The translations under genes were made by a program, and so were the position numbers. Shown one piece after another: positions 9,371 to 19,991 of a DNA stretch of 43,868 nucleotides. The notes beneath the pieces were generated by a model. It did not search any database and had not been told where the DNA came from. It saw nothing but the letters and a program-made list of their open reading frames with translations. Location of the stretch: the NCBI GenBank assembly GCA_902771535.1, contig CACXWU010000009.1:1-43868 (forward strand), written 5' to 3'. Position 1 is the first letter of the stretch. The number at the start of each line of letters is the position of its first letter. Source of the stretch: an uncultured Pseudomonadota bacterium. GTDB lineage: Bacteria; Pseudomonadota; Alphaproteobacteria; UBA3830.

Positions 9371-9625
9371 GTGGATAAGCATAACTAAACAGAGCTTTTT
9401 CGTTCTGGAAAGGTATCAATTGCGGTGCTGAGAAACTCGATACCCGCCATGATAGCTATGCTGATGGTGCTGATCTACAATGTTGCGGACACTTTTTTCA
9501 TTGGCCAAACTCACAACGACTTGCAAGTTGCGGCAGTTTCGATGTGCACGCCTGTTTTCCTGATTTTTTTAGCTGTTGGTACCATTTTCGGCGTAGACGG
9601 TGTTTCCGTCATTTCCCTTGTACAC
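9371..9625 (+). pseudogene. MATE multidrug/Na+ efflux transporter, N-terminal remnant
   Basis: The frame encodes ELFRSGKVSIAVLRNSIPAM, then YNVADTFFIGQ, AAVSMCTPVFLIF and VGTIFGVDGVSVIS, which is the N-terminal two-helix part of a MATE-family transporter. Full members have about 450 residues; here similarity stops near 9625 and a stop follows at 9710. A GTG at 9371 could be the old start, but an in-frame TAA at 9386-9388 interrupts it. It is the only plus-strand coding trace left of the origin. I read it as a dead fragment. Confidence 0.75.
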
Positions 9626-9725
9626 ATACCGAATAAATCTTCAATATGCTCTAAATATTTATACAATGTCGCATTGAAGATTCCAAGACAGTCGGAGATT
9701 TTCTATTTTTAAATAAAATTTAAGG

Positions 9726-10535
9726 CTATTCTCTCGCTCTTGCCTTTTCCAATATTTGGGCGATTTTTTTCAGACCTTTTTTCTTTGCTAAATTCAAAAA
9801 AGTATCGTACAAATTGCTGAAAAAAATCTCGTCCGAATTGTATTCTACCAAACATTTTACAATTTTTTTGTTTGATTTTTCTATTGCGCTGAGCAGTGGA
9901 GTAAACCCAAATTTGTTAAATTGATTGATATTCGCACCATGCTCCACCAAATATCTTATCAATGCATAATTGCCGCAGGATACTGCCGTCATGAGAGCTG
10001 TGTTTCCGTAATTATTCGGCGTATTGATAAAAATTTTCACCCTTTCATCAATACATTTTTGTATCTGATCATCGCTTAATCCCTGATAATTTTTATACAC
10101 ACACAAAAAATTCAAAATATCAGACTGTTCATAATGAACATTATTTATCAATCGTTTAATCAGATCGATATTTTTATATTTCGCTGCGATAATCACAGAT
10201 GTATTTCCGCCGAAATCCACAGCGTTAACATTAACCTCAGGAATTTTTATCAGAAATTCCAATAGTCGATTTTTGTGAGTTCTCACCGCATACAGGAACG
10301 GGGTGTCTCCGTTGGTGTTTCGCGAATTGATATCCACGTCGGAATTTATGAATTTTTGCAATTTTTTGGCATTAAAACTCTTTTTGGTCAGTACCTTCCA
10401 AAATTCTTTTTGTTGTTCGGATTGCTGTAAACTTTCTACATAAACTGGAGTATTCGATCGCGGCTTGTTTTTTTCGGATATCATTCCAAACATTGAAACT
10501 GATATTGCACCTGACAATAGTATCGCTGTTTCCAT
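9726..10535 (-). CDS. Exported ankyrin-repeat protein
   Basis: 269 residues. A short leader METAILLSGAISVSMFGM with the F-G-M ending is followed by a linker and about five ankyrin repeats, the clearest being NTNGDTPFLYAVRTHKN and YGNTALMTAVSCGNYALIRY. The AAGGGA site seven bases before the ATG supports the start. It begins 13 bases after the stop of the helix-turn-helix-repeat gene and is likely in one transcript with it. Function is not known; protein binding outside the bacterial cytoplasm is inferred. Confidence 0.85.
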   Translation of the reverse strand: METAILLSGAISVSMFGMISEKNKPRSNTPVYVESLQQSEQQKEFWKVLTKKSFNAKKLQKFINSDVDINSRNTNGDTPFLYAVRTHKNRLLEFLIKIPEVNVNAVDFGGNTSVIIAAKYKNIDLIKRLINNVHYEQSDILNFLCVYKNYQGLSDDQIQKCIDERVKIFINTPNNYGNTALMTAVSCGNYALIRYLVEHGANINQFNKFGFTPLLSAIEKSNKKIVKCLVEYNSDEIFFSNLYDTFLNLAKKKGLKKIAQILEKARARE

Positions 10536-10548
10536 TTTCGATCCCTTT

Positions 10549-12129
10549 TCACATCTCCTTGGCCAGCACCTTCCATAAATTTACGCCTCGTCGAAGTCTG
10601 CCGATGCCTTTTTTAGAAAGACCATATTTTTTTCCGATCTCTTCACGTGTTGAAGTCATAACAAATAAAAATTTTTCGAATTTTTCGTTAATACCATCGT
10701 TTGAAGAGGATTTTATCGAAGACAAAACTTCTTTCGTCGGCATAGTTTTAGTATTTATCGTTGTTTTAAATAATTTTTTTTGATCGTCAGTCAGTTGTTC
10801 CCAAAGATTTACATACCTCTTCAGATCGGCAGCATGAGTAAACTTGTATCCGTATTTATTACTGATATCTTGCAATGATTTGTTTCTCAGATCAAAAATA
10901 ATTTCATTATAATCTATTTGCTTATCTTTCATCCCTCGCTTGATCTTGATTGTATTTCTTCCAACAATAATTTTTTTTACTTCTCTTATATAGACATTGT
11001 ACTTGATACTGATTCCTTCTAAACTCAACAAACCTTGGTCGTAATCATTTACTAAATTTTCTTTTGTTGTTTCTGAAACCTGGTTTGCTCTTAAGTATTT
11101 TGACAATCTTACTTTTATACGGGACAGATCTTTTTCGGATTTGCGTGCCTCATCGAGTATAAAATTCAGGTTACTCTCTTTTATTCCATACTTTTCCGCC
11201 AATCCTTTTTTTGTAAATAATCCTTTCCTGTAGGTATTTAGGAGATCTTCTTTTTCTCTCTGCGAAATTTCAATTGGTTCTTTGTCCAGTGAGTCCTTCA
11301 ATGTCTGGCGCACAAATTTTTTTTGATCATCATTATCTTTACTTCTGCTCCTCTGGTTAAGATTTTTCACATAATTTCGCTTGGCTTCTTTGGATTTTTT
11401 GATAATATCCTTATGAATTGAAGCTATTCCCAATTCTTGACTCCAACAAAAAAGGGAACGATACGAAATTTCGTTTGATTCGTTGCAGCCTTTGGTAACC
11501 CAATCAATCAAAGCTTCTTCAATTTGTTTAGCGCTGTATATTCTGTGCTTTCCGTTTCTGGAAAAATTGCGAATCTTTTCTCTCGTGTCAGGATCTATTT
11601 CAACCTGAGAAGTATATATGTTCGGTATTTTACATCTGAAAGGCAGCCCTGCTTTTTCTCTCCAATCGAATAATGCAGACAACGGAATATTGTTATTTTC
11701 CGCAATTTCTCTCATCGAAACATTCGGTTGGGTACTGTATTCGATCAGAACCTTTTTAACAAAATCCGGATCAGTTTTCCCTTTTTTATTCCTTAGTTTA
11801 TCAACGAATTTTTCGATTTTTTCTGCCGTTTGCGGATTCAATTCTTTTGGTGCTAAAAATTTCAATGCTTGAGATTTTTTCGAAATTTTTTGCTTCTTTT
11901 TCTGATTTTGATCTTTCGGCTCGGATGACCTCTGTCTCGAATGTAACGACACCTGATTTACATTCTGATGCAAATTTTGCAAAACAGGTTTCGGCTCCCG
12001 GTTGTTTTTTTCTATAGATACAAAATTAACTGAACTAACGGCGTTGCCTCTGTCCACACGAACATTTGTCATCCCCCAAACGCCTGCGGATACGACGACA
12101 AAACTCAGTAAAAATACAGTTTTTTTCAT
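10549..12129 (-). CDS. Exported protein with multiple helix-turn-helix-like repeats
   Basis: 526 residues from the ATG at 12129, which has GGAAGG six bases upstream; an ATG 36 bases earlier overlaps that site. The leader MKKTVFLLSFVVVSAGVWGM ends in W-G-M. A basic stretch KKKQKISKK (about 77-85) resembles a nuclear localisation signal. At least five segments look like homeodomain-type helix-turn-helix units: about 123-158 (SMREIAENNNIPLSALFDW), 292-330 (TKKGLAEKYGIKESNLNFI), 356-389 (EGISIKYNVYIREVKKI), 408-441 (LQDISNKYGYKF) and 484-520 (TREEIGKKYGLSKKGIGRL). Such units bind DNA in many families. A signal peptide plus DNA-binding repeats suggests a secreted protein acting on host DNA, but this is inference. 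No family name is recognised. Confidence 0.8.
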   Translation of the reverse strand: MKKTVFLLSFVVVSAGVWGMTNVRVDRGNAVSSVNFVSIEKNNREPKPVLQNLHQNVNQVSLHSRQRSSEPKDQNQKKKQKISKKSQALKFLAPKELNPQTAEKIEKFVDKLRNKKGKTDPDFVKKVLIEYSTQPNVSMREIAENNNIPLSALFDWREKAGLPFRCKIPNIYTSQVEIDPDTREKIRNFSRNGKHRIYSAKQIEEALIDWVTKGCNESNEISYRSLFCWSQELGIASIHKDIIKKSKEAKRNYVKNLNQRSRSKDNDDQKKFVRQTLKDSLDKEPIEISQREKEDLLNTYRKGLFTKKGLAEKYGIKESNLNFILDEARKSEKDLSRIKVRLSKYLRANQVSETTKENLVNDYDQGLLSLEGISIKYNVYIREVKKIIVGRNTIKIKRGMKDKQIDYNEIIFDLRNKSLQDISNKYGYKFTHAADLKRYVNLWEQLTDDQKKLFKTTINTKTMPTKEVLSSIKSSSNDGINEKFEKFLFVMTSTREEIGKKYGLSKKGIGRLRRGVNLWKVLAKEM

Positions 12130-12297
12130 TTCCAACCTTCCATGAATGCCTATATAGGTATTCATGCTTTCTAAAAAAATTATCCCAAGAAAATTCCGAC
12201 TTCAAGATTTTTTATTAATATTATTGAAAATTTTTGTTAATATGCTTATTTTTTAAGCACCCTGTTGGATCCGTTGTATACCAGTGGTTTTGGGGAC

Positions 12298-12720
12298 TTA
12301 TCCACAGCTTATCCACAATCTTTTCCACAATTTCTGTGGAAAAACCAAGCGTCTTAAAGTACGTATTTTCAGGAAATGTACGGCATTGGTGATTTGATTT
12401 TATTCTCAAAATAAACCTACAGGCTGAGATTTTGTGAATTTTAGGACGAAACTGCCTGTAAATTTGCTCAGATTCTTCAGAAAAGTTAAAAACAACAATA
12501 TATATATCTAATATATTGTTGTTGTTGGTAACCGTATTTTTTGTGGATAACTTAGGTGTTTTTATAAATAACTATTTGATTTTGTTTCAAAAATATACCT
12601 AAAATCGGACCAAAAATCTGTGGATAAACATGTGAGTCTTTTGTGGATGAGTGTGGATAACTCGCCGAATTTTAACTTATCCACAAATTATGCACAAAGT
12701 TGTACACAAAGTTATCCACA
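12298..12720. other. Probable chromosomal replication origin (oriC)
   Basis: About 12 DnaA-box sequences (TTATNCACA) cluster here with no gene between. Perfect boxes on the plus strand start at 12298, 12309, 12677, 12688 and 12712. Perfect boxes on the minus strand are at 12542-12550, 12619-12627 and 12652-12660. One-mismatch boxes are at 12321, 12335, 12642 and 12700. The spacer at 12480-12540 is very AT-rich and could be the unwinding element. Genes to the left run on the minus strand and genes to the right on the plus strand, as expected around an origin. A plasmid origin is the alternative, but atp, dnaK and secA nearby argue for the chromosome. Confidence 0.85.
12491..12523. repeat. Inverted repeat in the AT-rich part of the origin
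   Basis: Two perfect 13-base arms, AACAACAATATAT (12491-12503) and its complement (12511-12523), enclose 7 bases. It lies between the two DnaA-box clusters, where strand opening would be expected. It has no adjacent T run matching a terminator. Confidence 0.75.
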
Positions 12721-12970
12721 AGCTGATCGGTATATCATTTGATGAGTCATTCGATTGGTTTTGTCTGAGATTTGTGCTAGCCTGTCCCATAGGTGGTTGT
12801 TTTGCAGAAAAACTGTTTCGTGAAAAATCTTGTGCGAGAGGACGGTTTAAGAAAAAATCCTTAATAATTTTTATCATAGACGGAGTGGTACTTGATATCA
12901 GTAAGTTATTATAGATATTATGAAAAGCGTAGCTATATTGAGAAAGAAAGAGTTTTTGAGGAATTGTAGC

Positions 12971-13582
12971 ATGAAAAAATTTGCAGTTATTTTGAGTTTC
13001 GCGACTTTAACGTCGAGCGTTTTGGGGATGAATAATCGTAATTTTCAACAGTGGAATGAGGGGACAAGTTTTAATACCCAAGATCCACATTTTAATTTGT
13101 CTGGATTTGGTAATCCCAAGATTAAGGAATATTTGAAAAATGAGAAACCCGATAATATGGTGGTAGTAAAGTTAAAAAACATAAGTAGTGAGGATGAATC
13201 GAGTAGGTTTTTATCACTTTTATAAAGTTCCATAAGAAATGGAAATATTTCAAAGATAGCTACCTTGTTGAAAAAAGAGCCGGGAGTTTCTGTAGAGTAT
13301 GTCTTAATATATGCAGCTGAGTATGGAATACTTAATGTAGTGAAATGGGGGATAAAACAAAATGCCAACGTAAATTCAATAGATGCCTTCGGAAACACTG
13401 CGTTGACGGCTGCTGCTAAATTTAATCACTTTTCGGTAGTAAAATACCTGGTTGAACACGGTGCTAATGTAAACGTTCATAATAACGATGGGGATACTCC
13501 CGTGAAATTGGCGGGAAAAAACAAAAACCGGGAGATGGTCAAGTTTCTAATTGAGAGCATAAAGCCGGCTACTGCGGCGTAA
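12971..13582 (+). pseudogene. Exported ankyrin-repeat gene interrupted by an in-frame stop
   Basis: From the ATG at 12971 the frame encodes a leader MKKFAVILSFATLTSSVLGM with the G-M ending and about 65 residues of linker, then meets TAA at 13223-13225. The same frame continues without another stop to 13582 through SSIRNGNISKIATLLKKEP and three ankyrin-like repeats (KYLVEHGANVNVHNNDGDTP). One CAA-to-TAA type change would explain it. It may be a young pseudogene, or two separate products if reinitiation occurs at TTG 13265. It lies between the origin and atpA. Confidence 0.75.
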
Positions 13583-13717
13583 TATTTAAATAGTCGACAA
13601 TGGGGTTGTAGAACTTTCAATCTACTTTCTTGTTGTCGGCTCTTTCTCCTTGAATTTCCCAATCATTTGCGGTAAAAGTGTACGAGTCCGAGTTTATTCG
13701 GGCGCATGGAGGTAGTT

Positions 13718-15256
13718 ATGAAAATTAAACCATCGGAAATTGGTTCGATATTAAAGGAAAGAATTCTGAATTTTGATGCCGGTCCGGAGTTCGTCGAGGT
13801 CGGAAAGGTTCTGTCGGTCGGAGACGGAGTCGCTCGCGTTTACGGTCTGGATAATGTCGCGATGAACGAGAAGGTTATGTTCGAGTCGGGCACTTCAGGT
13901 TTGGCGATGAACTTGGGAGAGGACACGATAGACGTTGTGTTGTTCGGAGAAGACCGCGACGTGCATGAGGGCATGGAGGTTCGCCGTACCCACAAAATTC
14001 TGGAGGTTCCAGTCGGAAAGTCTCTGCTGGGACGTATCGTGAATCCACTCGGAGAACCAATCGATGGAAAAGGTGATATTGAAGCAACCGAATTCAAGCC
14101 GGTGGACATCAAGGCACCTGGAATTATTTCGCGAAAATCGGTGTTCGAACCGATGCACACGGGACTGAAGGCAGTCGACTCGATTGTTCCGATCGGGCGC
14201 GGACAGAGAGAATTAATTATCGGGGATCGTCAAACGGGAAAGACGGCCATCGCGATCGATACGATTATCAACCAGAAATACGCTTTCGATCACAACATTG
14301 AGAACGAAAAATTGTACTGCATCTACGTTGTGATCGGGCAGAAGAGATCTTCGGTCGCTCAGATCGTCAAGACTCTCACAGACGCAGGCGCCATGGAATA
14401 CACTACGATTGTTGCCGCGACGGCTTCGGATGTTGCACCGATGCAGTATCTTGCGCCTTACGCGGGATGTGCGATGGGAGAGTATTTCCGCGACAACGGC
14501 ATGCACGCGCTGATTATTTACGACGATCTTTCGAAACACGCTGTAGCTTATCGTCAGATGTCGTTGTTGCTGCGTAGACCTCCCGGGCGAGAGGCATATC
14601 CGGGAGATGTTTTCTATTTGCATTCACGATTGTTGGAGCGTGCGGCGAAGTTGGACGAGTCGCTGGGCGGCGGATCGCTTACGGCTTTGCCTGTAATCGA
14701 GACTCAGGCGGGAGATATTTCGGCCTACATTCCGACGAACGTGATTTCGATCACCGACGGGCAGATCTTCCTCGAAAATGAGTTATTCTACAAAGGAATT
14801 CGTCCGGCGATAAATGCGGGAGCTTCGGTCAGTCGTGTCGGATCAGCGGCTCAAACGAAATGTATGAAGCAGGTCGCGGGAAAGATCAAGCTGGAGCTGG
14901 CGCAGTACCGAGAAATGGCGAGTTTCGCGCAGTTCGCTTCGGATTTGGACGCCTCCAGCAAGCAGTTGATTGCGCGCGGAGAGAGGTTGACGGAAATTTT
15001 GAAGCAGCCGCAATATTCTCCGATGAAGGTTGAAGATCAGGTGATTGCGATCTACCTCGGAGTTCACGGATATCTCGACGGTTTGAAACTTTCGCAGGTC
15101 AAGGATTTCGAAAAATACGTATTGGATCGTATCAAGCGCGAGGCGGAGGAGATCGTTTCAGACATTCGCTCCCAGAAGAAGATCACCGAGGAGACCGAAA
15201 CGAAGCTGAAAACAGTTTTGGATCAGTATCTGAAAGATTTCGAGGGTAATGATTAA
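13718..15256 (+). CDS. atpA: ATP synthase F1 subunit alpha
   Basis: 512 residues from the ATG at 13718, which has GGAGG five bases upstream; the ATG at 13706 overlaps that site. The Walker A motif GDRQTGKT is near 169-176. Later [21 protein letters not shown] and [15 protein letters not shown] are the usual signatures. It is the mainly regulatory nucleotide-binding subunit of the F1 head and alternates with beta. It leads atpA-atpG-atpD. The delta subunit gene atpH, which normally precedes it in alphaproteobacteria, is not here; the broken ankyrin gene and the origin lie upstream instead. Confidence 0.99.
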   Translation: MKIKPSEIGSILKERILNFDAGPEFVEVGKVLSVGDGVARVYGLDNVAMNEKVMFESGTSGLAMNLGEDTIDVVLFGEDRDVHEGMEVRRTHKILEVPVGKSLLGRIVNPLGEPIDGKGDIEATEFKPVDIKAPGIISRKSVFEPMHTGLKAVDSIVPIGRGQRELIIGDRQTGKTAIAIDTIINQKYAFDHNIENEKLYCIYVVIGQKRSSVAQIVKTLTDAGAMEYTTIVAATASDVAPMQYLAPYAGCAMGEYFRDNGMHALIIYDDLSKHAVAYRQMSLLLRRPPGREAYPGDVFYLHSRLLERAAKLDESLGGGSLTALPVIETQAGDISAYIPTNVISITDGQIFLENELFYKGIRPAINAGASVSRVGSAAQTKCMKQVAGKIKLELAQYREMASFAQFASDLDASSKQLIARGERLTEILKQPQYSPMKVEDQVIAIYLGVHGYLDGLKLSQVKDFEKYVLDRIKREAEEIVSDIRSQKKITEETETKLKTVLDQYLKDFEGND

Positions 15257-15276
15257 TCTGAGAGGATTCGGAGACA

Positions 15277-16146
15277 ATGGCTAATCTGAAGGAGCTGCGC
15301 ATCAAAATCGGCGGAATCAGAGCGATTCGCAAGGTCACGGCTGCCATGAAGTTGGTCGCCGGAGTGAAGCTGCGCAAGGCAGAACAGCGCGCTTTGGCCT
15401 CCAAACCCTATGCAAATGAACTGAAAAAAATTCTGGCGACGATCAAAAGGGAAAATCTCGCGAAAAGTTACGAATTGTTCGACGGTCGAGAATCCGTGAA
15501 GAGCGAAGTATTGATCGCATTTGCTTCCGACAAGGGATTTTGCGGAAATTTCAACTATCTGCTGAGCAAAAAGCTGAAGGAAATTATCACAGAACGCCGC
15601 GCATCGGGCATCAAAATCAAAATTCTGTGTGTCGGAAATAAATTGTACCAAATGCTGAGACATGCGCTGTCGGAGAAGGAATCTTTGGAATTGGTGGCTG
15701 ATTTTTATAAGGGCGAAGTTCTTGAAAACTCGCGCAATCTTGCGGCTCGGGTGATCGAAGAATTTCGTAAAGAAGCGGTCGACAGGGTCTCTCTCGTTTT
15801 CACTCATTACTATTCGGCTATGAGGATGACGGTCGGCGAGGAAAGTCTGATTCCGCTCAAGCGAGAGGAAAACAAAGACATTACTGAGACCATTTTTGAG
15901 CCGAGCGCGGATGAAGTACTGGAAAATCTGCTGCCCTACAACTTGGGAATCCAGATTTATCAGGCGGCTTTGGAAAGCATGGCGAGCGAGCAGAGTTCGC
16001 GTATGAGATCAATGGATAACGCTACGCGTAACGCCGACGAGATGCTGGGAGATCTGACGATTCGATACAACCGCACGCGGCAGTACGGCATTACGCAGGA
16101 GCTGACGGAGGTGGTTGCTGGTGCAAGCGCGGTTGCAAATGATTAG
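15277..16146 (+). CDS. atpG: ATP synthase F1 subunit gamma
   Basis: 289 residues, usual length. The N-terminal helix LRIKIGGIRAIRKVTAAMK and the C-terminal helix SRMRSMDNATRNADEM are the conserved coiled coil that forms the rotating central stalk inside the alpha-beta ring. The middle carries the Rossmann-like FASDKGFCGNFN segment. A GGAGAC ribosome site precedes the ATG, and the gene starts 20 bases after atpA, so the two are co-transcribed. Confidence 0.98.
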   Translation: MANLKELRIKIGGIRAIRKVTAAMKLVAGVKLRKAEQRALASKPYANELKKILATIKRENLAKSYELFDGRESVKSEVLIAFASDKGFCGNFNYLLSKKLKEIITERRASGIKIKILCVGNKLYQMLRHALSEKESLELVADFYKGEVLENSRNLAARVIEEFRKEAVDRVSLVFTHYYSAMRMTVGEESLIPLKREENKDITETIFEPSADEVLENLLPYNLGIQIYQAALESMASEQSSRMRSMDNATRNADEMLGDLTIRYNRTRQYGITQELTEVVAGASAVAND

Positions 16147-17592
<1,446 letters not shown>

Positions 17593-17615
17593 GAGACAGA
17601 ACTTATGCAAGCGCA

Positions 17616-17648
17616 AACAGAGTCTCAAAAATGAGACTCTGTTTTTTA
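17616..17648 (+). terminator. Strong intrinsic terminator after atpD
   Basis: AACAGAGTCTCA (17616-17627) pairs perfectly with 17632-17643 over 12 bp around a 4-base loop, then a T run continues to 17648. The other strand also has a short T run after the stem, so it may serve the convergent metalloprotease gene as well. Confidence 0.92.
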
Positions 17649-19802
17649 TTTGTCTCTGTTTTCTTCCAATCTCCTAAAATAATCGTCTGGGTCAGAGCCA
17701 TAGGCTTTGATAAGCGCCTTGTAAAAATCCAGATTTATTCCAACTCCCCCTTTTATTAAATAAGCTAGATCTGGCAACACTACGCTGTTAGCGAAACGCA
17801 GAAGGAAATTCCAATCTTTTTTATCTCCGTAATGATCCACTCGTATGTAATTCCCCGTAAGAACCGAATTAGCACAGTCCGACAGTTTGTTGAGATACAG
17901 CACGTTCTGACCATTATGAATGCCGGAACTTATCCCCATGATTTGCATTAATTCCACGGGACGATGGAAAAGAAAAACCCTTGTGTAAAGAGCATCAGAA
18001 GAACCGAGTTTTTCAAATAATTTTATCTTACTTTCTCTTTCTTTCGGTAAAACGATTCGCGGATCCAGTCCCAATACTTTCATGAATTTTTCTTTTATGA
18101 AATCGGATGCTCGACCTCCGGTGCAAAAGTCTGCGAAGTTGCCCAATAATTGCAATCCTTTTTTTACAGAACGTTTCAGCAGATTCTCATTTTGTAGGAT
18201 TATAGACTCCCCCGCAATTTCCATAGCTATGTCGGAAGATTGTTTGTTCAAATATGATTCTAAAGATACATCTGTCGCAAGAGCCATATTTCCTGAGATG
18301 ACGTGTCCCATTTCATGAAATATCGAGTCTCTTTTTTCATTATATGCTAAGCAATGAGACGGTTGATTCTCGGATAATCCATAAAGGTAGAAATTTCCCG
18401 GACGATTTTCAGATAGATCCAGACCAATATTTTTATAAAATGCCCGAGAACCCGTTTTAACCGCGTGGAAGGTAATGGATCTATTCTGCCATTCGCTGTC
18501 CATAATGTACGGGCACGTCTTCACATCATACAACGCTGGTTCATTTGCTTTCGACCATGCAATAAACGCAATAGTCTCATCTCTGTGAACCTTGGACTTC
18601 TTTGCTCCTTTCACGAGTACATTTTTTACGTGTTCCCGTAAATAGCCCTCTTCATTTGATGGATCGGCTTCTTCATTAAATTTGGAATTTTTAATAAAGT
18701 CTTCTATCTCATTTTCGATTTCTTCCTGAGTCCCTTTTTTCAACAGATCCTGAAATCGATCCTTTTCCCTTTCATCCAAATGCAAAGCATTTATCAAACT
18801 TTCGGCATCGATTATTCGAATTTCATTCACTCCGTGTTTTTCCGCAATCAACCGCAAATCCTGTAAATCTTCGATTTCTTTTTCATTCGGATTTCTCGAA
18901 GACTCGTAAATTTCCTTTTCGATTTTGTTGGTGAGTATCTTTTCTGCAATTAATTGTTCCTCTGTTTTTTCATCAGGCATCAAACCAACTTCGACCATTT
19001 TCGCATTTAAAAATGCGTCGTTCAGCTGCTTGTATTTATTGAGAAGGCCTTCTTGATTTGAATTTCCACCTGCAATATATCTTTCAATAGTCTCTCTCAA
19101 ATCTAGACTTACTTCAGGAATTTTCTGCGCTGAAGATATCAGAAATGATTTCAATTCCAGATTATTTATATCGGAAATTTCGTGATCAAACAACATCCAT
19201 TCTCTGTCGCTTACTAAGTGTTTTTTCAGAATATCTTCCTTAATCTTTTTGATATTTTTCTTGGTTATGGATTTCATTTGATTTTTAAATTCATCAAACA
19301 ATTTTTGAGTCTTGCTGTTCTGCTTCAACAAATTGTCAAGATAAATAAATTCCTGATTACTTTTTATCCAATGCCATGTTTTTATATCTCCCGGTGACGA
19401 ATTGTTAGTTTTAAAGAATTCCCATTTTGGGTCATTTTTGAAAAATTTATCCAATTTACCAATCAATTTTTCATATTCTTCTTGCTCTTGCTTTTTAATG
19501 GACTCGATAATTTGCGTGTCAATCCCTTTCTGTCTCATGAAATCAAAAGCATCAATGGTTCGAGATACTTTGCACACGGATTCTTCGCGGATATAGTCCA
19601 ACAAATCTGATATTTGATCCTTTCCGCACTCATCAGCTATCTTTTGAATATCTTTCACGATTTCCCGATCAATTCGATCCAACCGCAGTTGATAACCGCT
19701 TTTTTGCGATATTTCAAAGCAGCTAAACCGTTCCGGCAGATTTGCCGCATGGACTGTAGAAAAACTTAATATACTAAAAAAAATTGCTAAATGTTTTTTC
19801 AT
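17646..19802 (-). CDS. Exported zinc metalloprotease-like protein
   Basis: 718 residues. A Sec signal peptide (MKKHLAIFFSILSFSTVHA) is followed by about 400 largely charged helical residues. The zinc-protease motif HEMGH lies at 496-500 inside SIFHEMGHVISG. The Glu in IAMEIAGE, some 35 residues later, could be the third zinc ligand of a gluzincin, which is a guess. The rest (about 520-718) matches no family I recognise. The ribosome site is weak (TTAGAAAAATACA). The gene sits antisense between atpD and atpC and so appears inserted into the atp operon. A degradative role outside the cytoplasm, possibly on host proteins, is inferred. Confidence 0.8.
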   Translation of the reverse strand: MKKHLAIFFSILSFSTVHAANLPERFSCFEISQKSGYQLRLDRIDREIVKDIQKIADECGKDQISDLLDYIREESVCKVSRTIDAFDFMRQKGIDTQIIESIKKQEQEEYEKLIGKLDKFFKNDPKWEFFKTNNSSPGDIKTWHWIKSNQEFIYLDNLLKQNSKTQKLFDEFKNQMKSITKKNIKKIKEDILKKHLVSDREWMLFDHEISDINNLELKSFLISSAQKIPEVSLDLRETIERYIAGGNSNQEGLLNKYKQLNDAFLNAKMVEVGLMPDEKTEEQLIAEKILTNKIEKEIYESSRNPNEKEIEDLQDLRLIAEKHGVNEIRIIDAESLINALHLDEREKDRFQDLLKKGTQEEIENEIEDFIKNSKFNEEADPSNEEGYLREHVKNVLVKGAKKSKVHRDETIAFIAWSKANEPALYDVKTCPYIMDSEWQNRSITFHAVKTGSRAFYKNIGLDLSENRPGNFYLYGLSENQPSHCLAYNEKRDSIFHEMGHVISGNMALATDVSLESYLNKQSSDIAMEIAGESIILQNENLLKRSVKKGLQLLGNFADFCTGGRASDFIKEKFMKVLGLDPRIVLPKERESKIKLFEKLGSSDALYTRVFLFHRPVELMQIMGISSGIHNGQNVLYLNKLSDCANSVLTGNYIRVDHYGDKKDWNFLLRFANSVVLPDLAYLIKGGVGINLDFYKALIKAYGSDPDDYFRRLEENRDK

Positions 19803-19991
19803 TGTATTTTTCTAATTTAATTTTGCATATTATGTACAAGAATATTAAAAAAATGTCAATAAATATTTTTGTCTTTTTTTTCTTCTCGATTTTTCGGCTG
19901 ATATTTAGTATCATCGGCTATGTGAAGTTTTCAAGAAGAAAAAAACGCCTCGAGGTAGGCCGTTCGGATCGGAAGCAGAGGGTGAAAAGGC

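Noticed and set aside
12221-12914. Short open frames of 62, 87 and 66 residues within the origin region.
   Set aside because: They run through DnaA boxes, have no ribosome sites and no family features.
13590-13645. Imperfect hairpin between the broken ankyrin gene and atpA, considered as a terminator.
   Set aside because: The stem is interrupted, the loop is large and no clear T run follows.
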